From an uncultured Clostridium sp. (GTDB taxonomy: Bacteria; Bacillota; Clostridia; TANB77; CAG-508): 45,801 nucleotides of DNA. The stretch spans positions 1 to 45,801 of the forward strand of contig CAOJHH010000007.1 in the NCBI GenBank assembly GCA_948436025.1, in the 5' to 3' direction. Position 1 is the first letter of the stretch. The number at the start of each line of letters is the position of its first letter. Below the pieces are notes generated by a model that searched no databases, had not been told where the DNA came from, and was given only the letters and a program-made list of their open reading frames with translations. This document shows, piece by piece, positions 29,897-38,604 of the stretch. Position numbers and translations under genes: made by a program.

Positions 29897-30361
29897 TTAT
29901 TCCTGATTATCATGTATTTTCTCGGTTAATTTTTCTAAGCATGCGTCAATTTCGGCGGCACAGAAACGATAGGTTACAATGTCATACCCCCATGGGTCTT
30001 TAATTTCTACTCCGTCTTTTGTAAGACCTACGTATTCTTTTAGGGTAAAGATTTTGTCTTTTAAATTTGGATACATTTGTATTAGGCTTTGTTTATGGGA
30101 ATTTGTCATACATAAGATGATGTCCATTTCTTGAATGTTAGAATTTCTTGTTAAGGTGGCTCTATGTTTTTTTAAATTTACACCATATTCTTCCATTACC
30201 TTGGTGGCTTCCTCGGTAGAGACATCCCCTGGCATAGCAAATATGCCTGAAGAATATATTTCGATACCCTGTAGGTTCTTTTCCTCTACCTTCTTTTTCA
30301 TTAGCCAATGTGCCATGGCACTTCTACAAATATTTCCTGTACAAATAAACATCATTTTCAT
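29897..30361 (-). CDS. Low-molecular-weight protein phosphatase
   Basis: A 154-residue phosphatase with the P-loop CTGNICRSAMA at residues 7-17 and the general-acid loop in IKDPWGYD. It hydrolyses phosphotyrosine, or in the YwlE branch phosphoarginine. The residue after Asn in the P-loop is Ile; YwlE-type arginine phosphatases have Thr there, so a tyrosine-type enzyme is somewhat favoured. The ATG follows AAGGAGG. No kinase gene is adjacent. It is complete, with no in-frame CGG. Confidence 0.9.
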   Translation of the reverse strand: MKMMFICTGNICRSAMAHWLMKKKVEEKNLQGIEIYSSGIFAMPGDVSTEEATKVMEEYGVNLKKHRATLTRNSNIQEMDIILCMTNSHKQSLIQMYPNLKDKIFTLKEYVGLTKDGVEIKDPWGYDIVTYRFCAAEIDACLEKLTEKIHDNQE

Positions 30362-30446
30362 ACTGGTGTCCTCCTTGTAATTTATCTATATTCGGGTCGA
30401 TGAGGGCATCGCCCCCTACTGTTTTGGTTATTTTATCATAGAACAT

Positions 30447-30487
30447 AAAAAAAGAAAACCCCAGAATTGCTCGCTTGCAATTCTGGG
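30447..30487 (-). terminator. Terminator of the 47-residue gene
   Basis: CCCAGAATTGC (30460-30470) pairs with GCAATTCTGGG (30477-30487) and is followed by a T-rich tail on the minus strand. Confidence 0.85.
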
Positions 30488-30498
30488 ACAAACAAAGA

Positions 30499-30642
30499 TC
30501 AGTGCGGATAACAAGCATCGTTAAGACGATGCTCTTTTTCACGCCTCTCCAGCTCTCTTTCCACTCTCTGTTCCATGTCTTCTCTGAATTCTTCCAACTC
30601 TTTGTCTGATAATGTTGTAAAATCAATTTGTAAATCGTACAT
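30499..30642 (-). CDS. Small helical hypothetical protein (47 residues)
   Basis: A short gene between its own promoter (30683-30711) and an intrinsic terminator, with GGAGGG before the ATG. The product starts MYDLQIDFTTLSDKELEEF and continues as a highly charged single helix (MEQRVERELERREKEH), probably a coiled coil. It ends ACYPH. Unknown function. A longer overlapping frame in this region is not credible because it has no ribosome site and runs through the terminator. Confidence 0.75.
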   Translation of the reverse strand: MYDLQIDFTTLSDKELEEFREDMEQRVERELERREKEHRLNDACYPH

Positions 30643-30668
30643 GATGATACCCTCCGTCTTCGCGGTTT

Positions 30669-30711
30669 ATAGTGACACTATTATTATACTCTATTATTTA
30701 CATAATTTCAA
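30669..30711 (-). promoter_or_regulatory. Promoter with operator-like palindrome before the 47-residue gene
   Basis: TTGAAA (30706-30711), 17 bases, TATAAT (30683-30688) on the minus strand. Just downstream, at the expected transcription start, is the palindrome ATAGTG-A-CACTAT (30669-30681), a good position for a repressor. Confidence 0.72.
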
Positions 30712-30718
30712 TACTTTT

Positions 30719-31973
30719 TTACTTAATTACATTTAATAAATACGACGAATATTGTCGTACAAGCTGTGTGAAGTAATCTCCTATTTGCTTTTTTTCTATT
30801 TCATTCTTTAAGAAAATTTGTTTTTCTTGTAATATTTTGTCTTTTACAACAATCTGTATTTTGCCAATGGAATATCCCTTTTCAACTGGTGTTTGTAAAT
30901 TTGTTTCGTATTGTATTTTTACTTCTATATCTTTTATTTCTTCTTTTAAAATTGGTACCCAAGTTATTTCACTATTGGAAAGTTCATATTCTACTTGTTT
31001 TGTTTTTGCTTTATCGTATTGAATGTATTTTGCCTCTTCTAGCCATGTATTAAATTTTTCTTCTATTTTTTCTTTTGCATTAATATATTCGTATTTTGAA
31101 AATGCGTATTCTATTAATTTAATACTATCACTGGTTCTTATTTTTTTTGTATCGGCTCCTAGTACCACACAAATAATTTGGTGTCCATTTCTTGTGGTAG
31201 AGGTTACTAGGCATCTTCCTGCTCCATTGGTAAAGCCTGTTTTTACACCATTGACTCCATTTAAATTTCCTAATAATTCGTTGGTATTGGAGATTTGTTT
31301 TGATTGGTTGTTAATATGTATTTCACAGGTTTTGGTGGCTACGATAGTAGCAAATTTTTCATTTTTTAGGGCATAGTCAGTAAGAAGTGCTAGTTCATAG
31401 GCAGTCGTGTAATGTTCCTCCCCATCTAATCCATGTGGGGTTATAAAATGGGTATTGGTTAATCCTAATTCTTCTGCTTTTTGGTTCATGAGACTCGCAA
31501 ACCCTTCTATGCTTCCTCCTACATACTCTGCTAGTGCAACTGCTGCGTCATTTCCGTGAGCGAAGCATTAGTCCATATAGTAAGTCATTCACACTTACTT
31601 TGTCTCCTGTTTTTAAGCCAAGCCTTGAACCACCGGTCCCTGCTGCTTTTTTGGATACTTCTACCATATCCGTTAGTTTGGCGTGTTCTAACACAATGGT
31701 ACAAGTCATGATTTTTGTGGTAGAAGCCATGGGGCGTTTGGTATATGCGTCTTTTTCGGCAAGTACTTGTTTGGATTCTCGGTCAATTACGATACTGGCT
31801 CTTGCATGTAGGTTAGGAAAATGATCCACATTTGTGGAAGCATTTAAAACTTCTTCTACAATATCAGTCGTTTCTTCATCGATTTCATCATCGGCTAATA
31901 CGGTCGTGTTGGTTATGAGCATTAGAATGGTTATACATATTAGAATTCCTATTTGTTTTAATCGTATACTCAT
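30719..31973 (-). CDS. D-alanyl-D-alanine carboxypeptidase (DacF/PBP5-like), read through a +1 frameshift at CGG
   Basis: A secreted penicillin-binding protein of 417 residues after joining. It trims the terminal D-Ala from peptidoglycan stems outside the membrane. The signal peptide covers about residues 1-27. The catalytic motifs are Ser84-x-x-Lys87 (ASTTKIM), Ser139-Gly140-Asn141, and KTG at 244-246. The frame breaks at CGG 31554-31556, exactly at the Gly of the SxN motif; the zero frame reads LRSRK and stops. The start ATG at 31971-31973 follows AGGAGG. The C-terminal about 150 residues form the PBP5-type stalk and end with an amphipathic anchor. An unshifted protein would lack two of the three catalytic motifs. 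Confidence 0.94.
31554..31556 (-). other. +1 frameshift site (Ser-CGG-A) in the SxN motif
   Basis: In-frame CGG at codon 140, after CGC TCA. Skipping C gives GGA AAT GAC GCA (Gly-Asn-Asp-Ala). The zero frame meets TGA two codons later. Confidence 0.95.
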
Positions 31974-32079
31974 TATCTTCCTCCTAATTGATGACATGCA
32001 TTATGCGTACTCCTACGTAGGTTACATGATATGCTAGTGTCTTTACTCATATTTAAATAAGACAAGGTTTATTTACAAA

Positions 32080-32115
32080 AATCACCATTTTCATTATATT
32101 ATGAAAATGGTGATT
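32080..32115. terminator. Terminator at the end of the secretion gene cluster
   Basis: Perfect 15-base arms AATCACCATTTTCAT (32080-32094) and ATGAAAATGGTGATT (32101-32115) around 6 bases, with T-rich sequence on the minus strand. It lies about 30 bases after the stop codon at 32148. Confidence 0.85.
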
Positions 32116-32147
32116 CTATAACTAATTTTCATTGTTATTTTGTAAGT

Positions 32148-33371
32148 TTATCTTCTTTGCATACTAACCACTTGCTCATTTATTTCGTCTTCTGTTCGTT
32201 CAATGCTTTTCTCGATTGGTTCTCCTTCTTTTCTTTCTTGTTCTAGTACTTTTCTAAATCCTTCTTCTGACATCTTGCAGCGTTTGGCAGCTTCTTTCAC
32301 TAGTGCTTCTTCGTATTCTAATGTGGTATCTCGGTTATCGTTATATTCGTTGTCATCAATGTTTTCTAGGGTAGTTTCTTTTTGTGTATCTAATATGCTT
32401 TCTGCCTTTTTTGTCTCTTGGCTTACGCTTGGATTTCTTGTTTTTGTAGCAATTTCCCTAACCTCTTTTTTGGTTCTTTTTTGATTAGTATTTCTTAGGT
32501 TGACGGGAACTGTCATATAATCATTATCTTTGGTTCTTCTGTAATAGGCAACCTTTGGAATTCCTGCCTCAATATCGATGGAAAATCCTTCGTTTCCATT
32601 TTGTTCGTTAGTACCATGTACAATTTGAACTAAATGGAGTACATCATCTTTTCTAACTTCTCCATTTGCTCCTACTTCGGTGATTTCTTTTATTGGGTTG
32701 GTTCCCTCCACCGTTTTTAATGATTCAAACTTTACTTCTTGTCCATCTTTGTTTATGCCATAGAATTCAAATCTAGTAGCATCGATTCTTCGTATTTTAA
32801 CTGTTTCTAGTTGTTTTTCTTTTACTTCTGGTACTAAATCAGCAAAGGTTCTATCTACTGTTACCTTTTTATTTATATCAATTTCAATGTCTTTTGCATT
32901 ACTATTTTCCTGGTTTGCTCCTTTAATACTCTCTAAATCTTCTGTATCTTCTTTTGGGTCTTTATCTTTTTTCTTTTCTATTAATTTCTTATTTTGTTTT
33001 TGTGTATCCTCTAATTGTGTATTGCTTTCAAGTTCTTCTTCCATTTCTTCTAATTCTTTTAAAGAAATGGGTTCCGTATCACGAAGTTTAACTAAAATAA
33101 GTAATTCCTTATCGAAAAAACCTTGTCTCATATGAAGGTGATTGTCTTTATCAATATCTGCTATTACGATATCTTCCATATGTAACTCTCGTTTTATCTC
33201 CCCATTTACTTCTTTTTCTACTAAAAATAATGGATGTTCTTTTCCTTCTATTTCGTCAAAAATAATGGGTTTGTAGTAGTGTATATCACGTATTTTACAT
33301 TGTTCATTATGTTCCATTGCTTGTTTTTCTAATTCTTTTTTTAGGGTTTCTAACCACTCTTTTAATTCCAT
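32148..33371 (-). CDS. Charged hypothetical protein at the end of the secretion cluster (407 residues)
   Basis: A soluble 407-residue protein with no signal peptide or membrane helix. Residues about 1-110 look like a folded domain (IRDIHYYKPIIFDEI). Residues 110-170 are low-complexity Glu/Lys/Asp. A second ordered part spans about 185-290 (RIDATRFEFYGINKDGQEV, DVLHLVQIVHGT). The C-terminal region is acidic, with a predicted helical end. It follows the three envelope genes on the same strand, after a terminator-like repeat, and may be an accessory or regulatory part of the secretion system. I do not recognise the family. It has no in-frame CGG. Confidence 0.65.
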   Translation of the reverse strand: MELKEWLETLKKELEKQAMEHNEQCKIRDIHYYKPIIFDEIEGKEHPLFLVEKEVNGEIKRELHMEDIVIADIDKDNHLHMRQGFFDKELLILVKLRDTEPISLKELEEMEEELESNTQLEDTQKQNKKLIEKKKDKDPKEDTEDLESIKGANQENSNAKDIEIDINKKVTVDRTFADLVPEVKEKQLETVKIRRIDATRFEFYGINKDGQEVKFESLKTVEGTNPIKEITEVGANGEVRKDDVLHLVQIVHGTNEQNGNEGFSIDIEAGIPKVAYYRRTKDNDYMTVPVNLRNTNQKRTKKEVREIATKTRNPSVSQETKKAESILDTQKETTLENIDDNEYNDNRDTTLEYEEALVKEAAKRCKMSEEGFRKVLEQERKEGEPIEKSIERTEDEINEQVVSMQRR

Positions 33372-33483
33372 ATCCAGCTACCATTCCTTTCTTACTTTAC
33401 TCTTTAAAGTAAGCATCGTTATTTTAAAATATATTCCTTTTTTACTTAATTGCTTGTATAGAAGCCTTTATAGCCAAAACAGC

Positions 33484-33515
33484 AATAGCCCCTTTTTGGG
33501 TTAAAGGGGCCTTTG
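33484..33515. repeat. GC-rich hairpin related to the composite repeat
   Basis: AGCCCCTTTTTGGGTTAAAG followed by GGGCCTTTG. It is the CCCCTTT/AAAGGGG unit of the composite repeats, placed as a terminator just after the 33523 gene. Confidence 0.65.
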
Positions 33516-33522
33516 TGTTTCT

Positions 33523-34386
33523 TTAGATTTCAAAAGATAATTCGAAATTAGTACCTTCACCTAAGCGTACTATAAAAGTTTTTTTCATTGTTTGATTTTG
33601 ATTATTTTGAAGGTTTGCTTCAAAAATGTAAATATCTCCTTCTTGCCTTGTTGCAGTATAAGTAATTTCTCTTGCTTTTATAAAATTTTGTTTTACATAG
33701 GTTTCAAATTGCTGTTGTGTCTTAAAATAGTTTTCTTTCAATCCAGTTGATAATACAGAATATGCAAAATCATAGTTTTCTTCATAAATGGCTTTTACAA
33801 ATCTTTCGATGCTCATACCCACTTTTTGTGTTTCATCCGAAGTAGTATATTTCTCAATATATTGCGGTAAATCAACTGTGTAAGAATCTAAGTATACAGT
33901 ATATTTCATAATAGCTGTTTCATGAAAAATATATTCATTTTCATATTGATCGATACATATATATTGTGTAAAATCATCATAATGATTTACTTGGTAACGT
34001 TGTAGCTTTATATTAAAAATTGTATTGGCACGACTTTGTATATAGTTTCGATAATTTTCAAAACTTCCAAAACGCTTTTTGGCATATTCTTCGTCTAAAG
34101 AATCATATGCTTCCTTCGTATGTTCTAAGGCATTATTTTTATAATCTAGTAAATAGATATTGCATAATTGCATATCACTAATATATGCATATGATATCTC
34201 ATTATATTTGGTATATCCTATATTATCTCTATCTATTTGTTCTACTTCATTGTTTATTCGATTTTGTAATTCTTGCTTTTTCGATGTTCGAAGTTGTACT
34301 GATAAAAGATAGCTTACCAATATAATAATATTAATTAATAAACAAATTAATATTGCTACTATCCATTTTATATTTTTTTTACTCAT
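33523..34386 (-). CDS. VirB8/TcpC-like membrane-anchored protein (287 residues)
   Basis: One N-terminal membrane helix (about residues 7-30) and an extracytoplasmic part. The region from about 185 to 287 has the alternating helix-sheet pattern of an NTF2-like domain (FVKAIYEENYDFAYSVLS, then FETYVKQNF). VirB8-type proteins with this design form the periplasmic or wall-side part of type IV secretion channels. It sits 13 bases after the 34400 gene, which has the same design. The assignment is by architecture and neighbourhood, not by clear sequence identity. Confidence 0.6.
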   Translation of the reverse strand: MSKKNIKWIVAILICLLINIIILVSYLLSVQLRTSKKQELQNRINNEVEQIDRDNIGYTKYNEISYAYISDMQLCNIYLLDYKNNALEHTKEAYDSLDEEYAKKRFGSFENYRNYIQSRANTIFNIKLQRYQVNHYDDFTQYICIDQYENEYIFHETAIMKYTVYLDSYTVDLPQYIEKYTTSDETQKVGMSIERFVKAIYEENYDFAYSVLSTGLKENYFKTQQQFETYVKQNFIKAREITYTATRQEGDIYIFEANLQNNQNQTMKKTFIVRLGEGTNFELSFEI

Positions 34387-34399
34387 GGCTATCCTCTTT

Positions 34400-34936
34400 C
34401 TATTCTTCTTTTATTTTCATATTTTGTATATATTGGTTTGGTATAACGGAAAATGTATTATTTTGTTTATCCAGTTTAATAGATACATAAAATTCTATTT
34501 CTCCTTGTGTTTCTTCTGTTGCTTCTAATGTTAATATGCCATATACAAAATATTGCTCTATTGTATCAGAAAGTTTTGCTACATACATTTCTTTTGCTCT
34601 AAATTTATAATAATCGTCTAATGTTTCTATGCTTGATAATACATTACTCTTCATAATCCCCTTTTGTTTGCGATACGATTCATCTAAATAATCGTATAAA
34701 ATATCTTGTTCCTTTGTTGTTAAATAAGTGGTATAGCGATCAACACAATTTACTACTGTAAAAAAGTCATTACGATTTGTTACTCTTGTTACCTCCATTA
34801 CTTCCTGAGGCAAGGTACTTTCTCCTTCTCCGATTGGTTTTTCTGTTTTGACTGAAAGAACAATGATCATACTGGCAATTACAACAATTATGATAAAAAC
34901 AATTAGCATCGCTATTTTCAAAAATTTATTGATCAT
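34400..34936 (-). CDS. Small VirB8-like membrane-anchored protein (178 residues)
   Basis: An N-terminal membrane helix (about residues 7-28), a short linker and one compact extracytoplasmic domain with helices near 60-90 and strands near 125-175 (EIEFYVSIKLDKQNNTFSVI). The ATG follows AAAGGAG. It is placed between the peptidoglycan hydrolase and a second VirB8-like gene. It probably belongs to the secretion channel. Family identity is uncertain. Confidence 0.58.
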   Translation of the reverse strand: MINKFLKIAMLIVFIIIVVIASMIIVLSVKTEKPIGEGESTLPQEVMEVTRVTNRNDFFTVVNCVDRYTTYLTTKEQDILYDYLDESYRKQKGIMKSNVLSSIETLDDYYKFRAKEMYVAKLSDTIEQYFVYGILTLEATEETQGEIEFYVSIKLDKQNNTFSVIPNQYIQNMKIKEE

Positions 34937-34962
34937 TTTGGATAAATTCTCCTTTCCTTATT

Positions 34963-37560
34963 TTATCCCCAACCAGTTCCTTTTCCAATATATTGTGTAT
35001 ATGGTCCTGAACGTTTTTCTAAAATAGAAATACAAGCACAGATTTGATCATATCCATTAAAAATATTAGTATGCCCTGGTACCATATTTGCATTAAATGT
35101 ATCTGGTATAAACTGTAATAATCCATGTCCTATGTTTGTATTATAGCAACTCTTTCCAGAAATCGAACTACACCATGGGCATATCCCGTGGTTACTACTA
35201 ATTGGCTTTCCTGTGTTAGAGTCTATAATCCCTTGCATAATTGATTGATCTCCACCCGACTCGGTTTGAATTTGTCTTAAAATTGCCCCTATTTTTTCTT
35301 CTGTTGCTTCATAACCTAATTCTGAAAATGCCTGTACAATATATGGTCTCCAAGCCTCTACACTAACTGGAACATCTGGCACAATGTTACTTGGTCTTGG
35401 ATTTTCTGGATTTACATAGTTTGCAGGGTCCGTATATTCACCATTTACTTCTACACCAAAATGCAAATGTGGTCCTCCACTAATTCCAGTATTACCTGAT
35501 AAGGCTATAATATCACCTTGCTTTACTTGTTGTCCTACAGTTACAAGTAATTCTGAATTATGCATATATACGGTTTTTATTCCATTTCCATGATTAATTC
35601 GAATCCAATTTCCTGCGGTTAAACTAGCTCCTGCTACTTCTACCACTCCATCTGCTACTGCTATTATTTCTGTTCCTATTGGAACAGCAATATCCATTCC
35701 TTTATGAAATTTACTAGCTCCTTCTACCCCGATGTTTCCTCGGTAACCAAATGGAGAACTAATTACTTTTTGAGTAATATCATTAATTGGCCACCAAAAA
35801 CCAGAGCCTAAATTGTTCCAATCTGTCTCAATGAATTCTTCTGTATTAAAAAGTGGCTTAAATCTTGTTGCAAAATTAGCTGTTAATTCTTTTCCTGTTA
35901 AATAGAAATTAATACATTCTCTCATAATTTCTGCATGCGTTTGTGTTCTTTCCCCATTTTCTAATAATCCATATAATTCTTCTCTTGCTGTTACAATTTT
36001 ACCAATTGGATCCTCCATTTTAGAACTTCCCAACATTTCATATTCCACAATTTTTCCTGGTAAGTCTTGTCCATTTGGAAGATATGGTGCACCTTTTACA
36101 TATGTTCCTGTTTGATTACTCCATAAGCCCATAAACTCAGAAGGCTTAATTGTTGTTTTACTATCACCAGATTTCATCCATTCTCTTTTCAATATTTCTG
36201 TATAAAAATGTTCACTTCTATCTATATCCCAACTTCCAGGTGGATTATTGATCGCATCTTCCGGTGGTAATGTATTCGTAGTTCCCTCTTTCCCGTACGG
36301 ATAATCTGGTGTTTCTTGCATTTCATAGTTCGTTTCTTGTTCAATAATCCATGTTTTTGCTTTTGTAACATTGGCTTTTATATTGTCTATATCTACAATC
36401 GTTTCTGTGGTTTCATCGACACGAAATTGCCTTTCTTGCCATACTTTTTGATGTGGACCACCTATAATACCCATTTCTCCATTGGTAGCTACCTCTTCTA
36501 ATTGCCAAACATGTCTTTCTGCTTTATAATTGTATTGATTTGTTGTTGTTGTAATTTGGTCAAAAATTGTAAATTCGATTTCACTTTGTTTTGTCATTAA
36601 CTCAGAAACAGCTTCTACATAGGCAGCATTATTCGTAATTAATTGTAAATCAATTAAAAATAAGAATGGTACAGTATATTGTGATATCATATTTCTGTAG
36701 GGTATTTTTACTTCCGATATCGTATATTCTTCTAAACTGCTTGTTAAATTGCCATGGTTATAAGTATTTACAATTTTTTTAAAGGGTTTTGCAATACATA
36801 AATTCCAATTTTCATCTAATGAAAAATATTCTTGTAGTTCTTCTTTTTCGTCTCGGTTTGTTGTTTCTAGCTTTTCTTTAAATTGATTGTATCCCATATA
36901 GGTTAAATCAATTGCATCTTTATCTTTTTCCTTTTTTCTTTTTATTTTAATAATTCCTTGTACCTCTTCGTCGCTTCCTTCAATATAAGGAAGTTCTCCT
37001 GCTAAAGAAGCGGTTACAAATTTGTATAAATATTTAGCTGCTTGGGAATTAGGGTCCACTGTATTTAATAATACATTCGTACTACCATCTACTGTATTTT
37101 CTGCTGCTACTCTATAATTTCCATCGTCACCAAACCCCAAGTCATTTAAATCAATTCCTATTAAAGAAAGTTCTGCTACAACACTTTCTAAAAATTCCTC
37201 TTTGTTAAAACGAATTCCATTTTCATCAATGGTACAATAATCTTTTACTAGTTCATATACAACCTCATCTATTTCATTTGTAGCTTCTTCATCTAAGTAA
37301 TTATCAATTGCCGAAATAATAAGAACTGCAATAGCAACAACTGCTATAATAATAGCAACTGCTATTGGATTTGCTACAATAAGAGCAATTACTTTTTTTG
37401 CTGCCATATCGATTACTTGTAAAAGTTTTTTTCCTGCTTCTTTTCCTAGTTTTTTTGCTGCTTGTTTTCCTGCCTGACCTGCATATTGTACTCCTTGTGC
37501 CGCTAATTGTTCTGGTAACTCTTTCTGTTGTTTTTCTTGCTGTTTGTTTTCTTCGTCCAT
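34963..37560 (-). CDS. Two-domain peptidoglycan hydrolase of the type IV secretion system
   Basis: An 865-residue VirB1/CwlT-type wall-opening enzyme. The order is: cytoplasmic Ala/Lys/Gln-rich start (1-45), one membrane helix (about 46-72), a long extracellular region, an M23 LytM-type endopeptidase (about 605-715), and a C-terminal lysozyme-like domain (about 735-865). M23 metal ligands are seen in HKGMDIAVP (near residue 620) and HLHFGVEV (near 700). The C-terminal domain has a Glu in RQIQTESGGD that may be the muramidase acid, and four cysteines in CPWCSSISGKSCYN and nearby. Such enzymes open a local gap in the wall for the secretion channel. It has no in-frame CGG. Confidence 0.85.
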   Translation of the reverse strand: MDEENKQQEKQQKELPEQLAAQGVQYAGQAGKQAAKKLGKEAGKKLLQVIDMAAKKVIALIVANPIAVAIIIAVVAIAVLIISAIDNYLDEEATNEIDEVVYELVKDYCTIDENGIRFNKEEFLESVVAELSLIGIDLNDLGFGDDGNYRVAAENTVDGSTNVLLNTVDPNSQAAKYLYKFVTASLAGELPYIEGSDEEVQGIIKIKRKKEKDKDAIDLTYMGYNQFKEKLETTNRDEKEELQEYFSLDENWNLCIAKPFKKIVNTYNHGNLTSSLEEYTISEVKIPYRNMISQYTVPFLFLIDLQLITNNAAYVEAVSELMTKQSEIEFTIFDQITTTTNQYNYKAERHVWQLEEVATNGEMGIIGGPHQKVWQERQFRVDETTETIVDIDNIKANVTKAKTWIIEQETNYEMQETPDYPYGKEGTTNTLPPEDAINNPPGSWDIDRSEHFYTEILKREWMKSGDSKTTIKPSEFMGLWSNQTGTYVKGAPYLPNGQDLPGKIVEYEMLGSSKMEDPIGKIVTAREELYGLLENGERTQTHAEIMRECINFYLTGKELTANFATRFKPLFNTEEFIETDWNNLGSGFWWPINDITQKVISSPFGYRGNIGVEGASKFHKGMDIAVPIGTEIIAVADGVVEVAGASLTAGNWIRINHGNGIKTVYMHNSELLVTVGQQVKQGDIIALSGNTGISGGPHLHFGVEVNGEYTDPANYVNPENPRPSNIVPDVPVSVEAWRPYIVQAFSELGYEATEEKIGAILRQIQTESGGDQSIMQGIIDSNTGKPISSNHGICPWCSSISGKSCYNTNIGHGLLQFIPDTFNANMVPGHTNIFNGYDQICACISILEKRSGPYTQYIGKGTGWG

Positions 37561-37593
37561 ATGTCACCTCTTTTCTACTTGCTTTATTCATTA

Positions 37594-38569
37594 TTATAAT
37601 TCAATTGTCATTGTCATTCGATTATGATATTGTTCTTTTTGTTCTAGTTTCTTATATTCTTCATAATTCATAATCATATCACTAAATACCATTTTTCTCA
37701 TAGGAACTTGATTAACATATATTTTATTAAAACGAATTGTTTGTTTTTTTGTTTTTCCCGTTTCTACAATAAAATCGTTTTCATCAATTTCATAAGTATA
37801 AGCACTATAGTGGTTTTCATTAGAACCCACTAGATAAACCGAATCCACCTTTTGACCGGCTATTTAATAAAATCGTATTTGTGGTTGTATTTTCAATTGT
37901 AATATCATAAGATTCATACTCTTTATGTACTTCTTTTGAATGAACCGTAATTTTTATACCATTTTGTATCATTTCTTTTTCGATTTGGTTTCTTCCAATA
38001 TAGCCATTAATATTTAATTTCATCTCATTTTCTTTTATGATAACCGTATAATAATCTTCTATTGTGCTTTGTGAAGAAGAAACCTTTCCACTTGATAACA
38101 TATCATCTACAATGGTTACCTTATAGGTATATCGGTTACTATTAATCCAGTCTTGTATGGTATATAATTTTTTTACTTTAAAAATTTTATCCACATAATT
38201 TGCTTTAAAATATTGAATATTGGAAAAAAATAATTCTTGTTTGCATTCTTCTGTTAATAAATCATATGCCTTTTGAGTTTCCCCAGTATTACAATAACTG
38301 ATAAATTCATCAATTACTTGAGTATTTTTTTGCTTTTGTTCTTTTGGAATTTCTCTTTCCGAAATAATTGGATTGCCAGAAATTTCTTTTTCCGATTCTT
38401 CTATAACCGTATTTTGTATTTCGTTATTTTTTGCTATATTCTTTTGCCTTGCGTTTTCATTTAAGATACGAATAAAATACAAAGCGAGGATAATCGCAAA
38501 GATTATTATAAATATAACATATCGGTTTTCAAATATACTTCTTCTTATGTTACTATTTTTAATAATCAT
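37594..38569 (-). CDS. VirB8-like membrane-anchored protein, read through a +1 frameshift at CGG
   Basis: A 324-residue protein after joining two frames at CGG 37856-37858 (Ser237-Gly238). One membrane helix (about residues 16-36) is followed by an NTF2-like domain (about 75-185, with VIDEFISYCNTGETQKAYDL and YTVIIKENEMKLNI). A beta-rich C-terminal domain (about 190-324) is completed only by the shift. Skipping C gives NSGQKVDSVYLVGSNEN and runs to TAA at 37594; the zero frame gives a glycine- and serine-rich tail of 12 residues. It stands between VirB6-like and the hydrolase genes. This is the one secretion gene with the recoding site. Confidence 0.8.
37856..37858 (-). other. +1 frameshift site (Ser-CGG-T) in the secretion cluster
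   Basis: In-frame CGG at codon 238, after AAT AGC. Skipping C gives GGT CAA AAG (Gly-Gln-Lys). It shows that the secretion module follows the same rule as the housekeeping genes. Confidence 0.88.
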
Positions 38570-38604
38570 GGTATTATCCTCCTGTTTTTGTTTAGCTCTT
38601 AATT

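Noticed and set aside
30324..30626. 100-residue frame overlapping the phosphatase start
   Set aside because: It runs through an intrinsic terminator and the phosphatase ribosome site and has no signals of its own. The 47-residue frame at 30499-30642 explains the region better.
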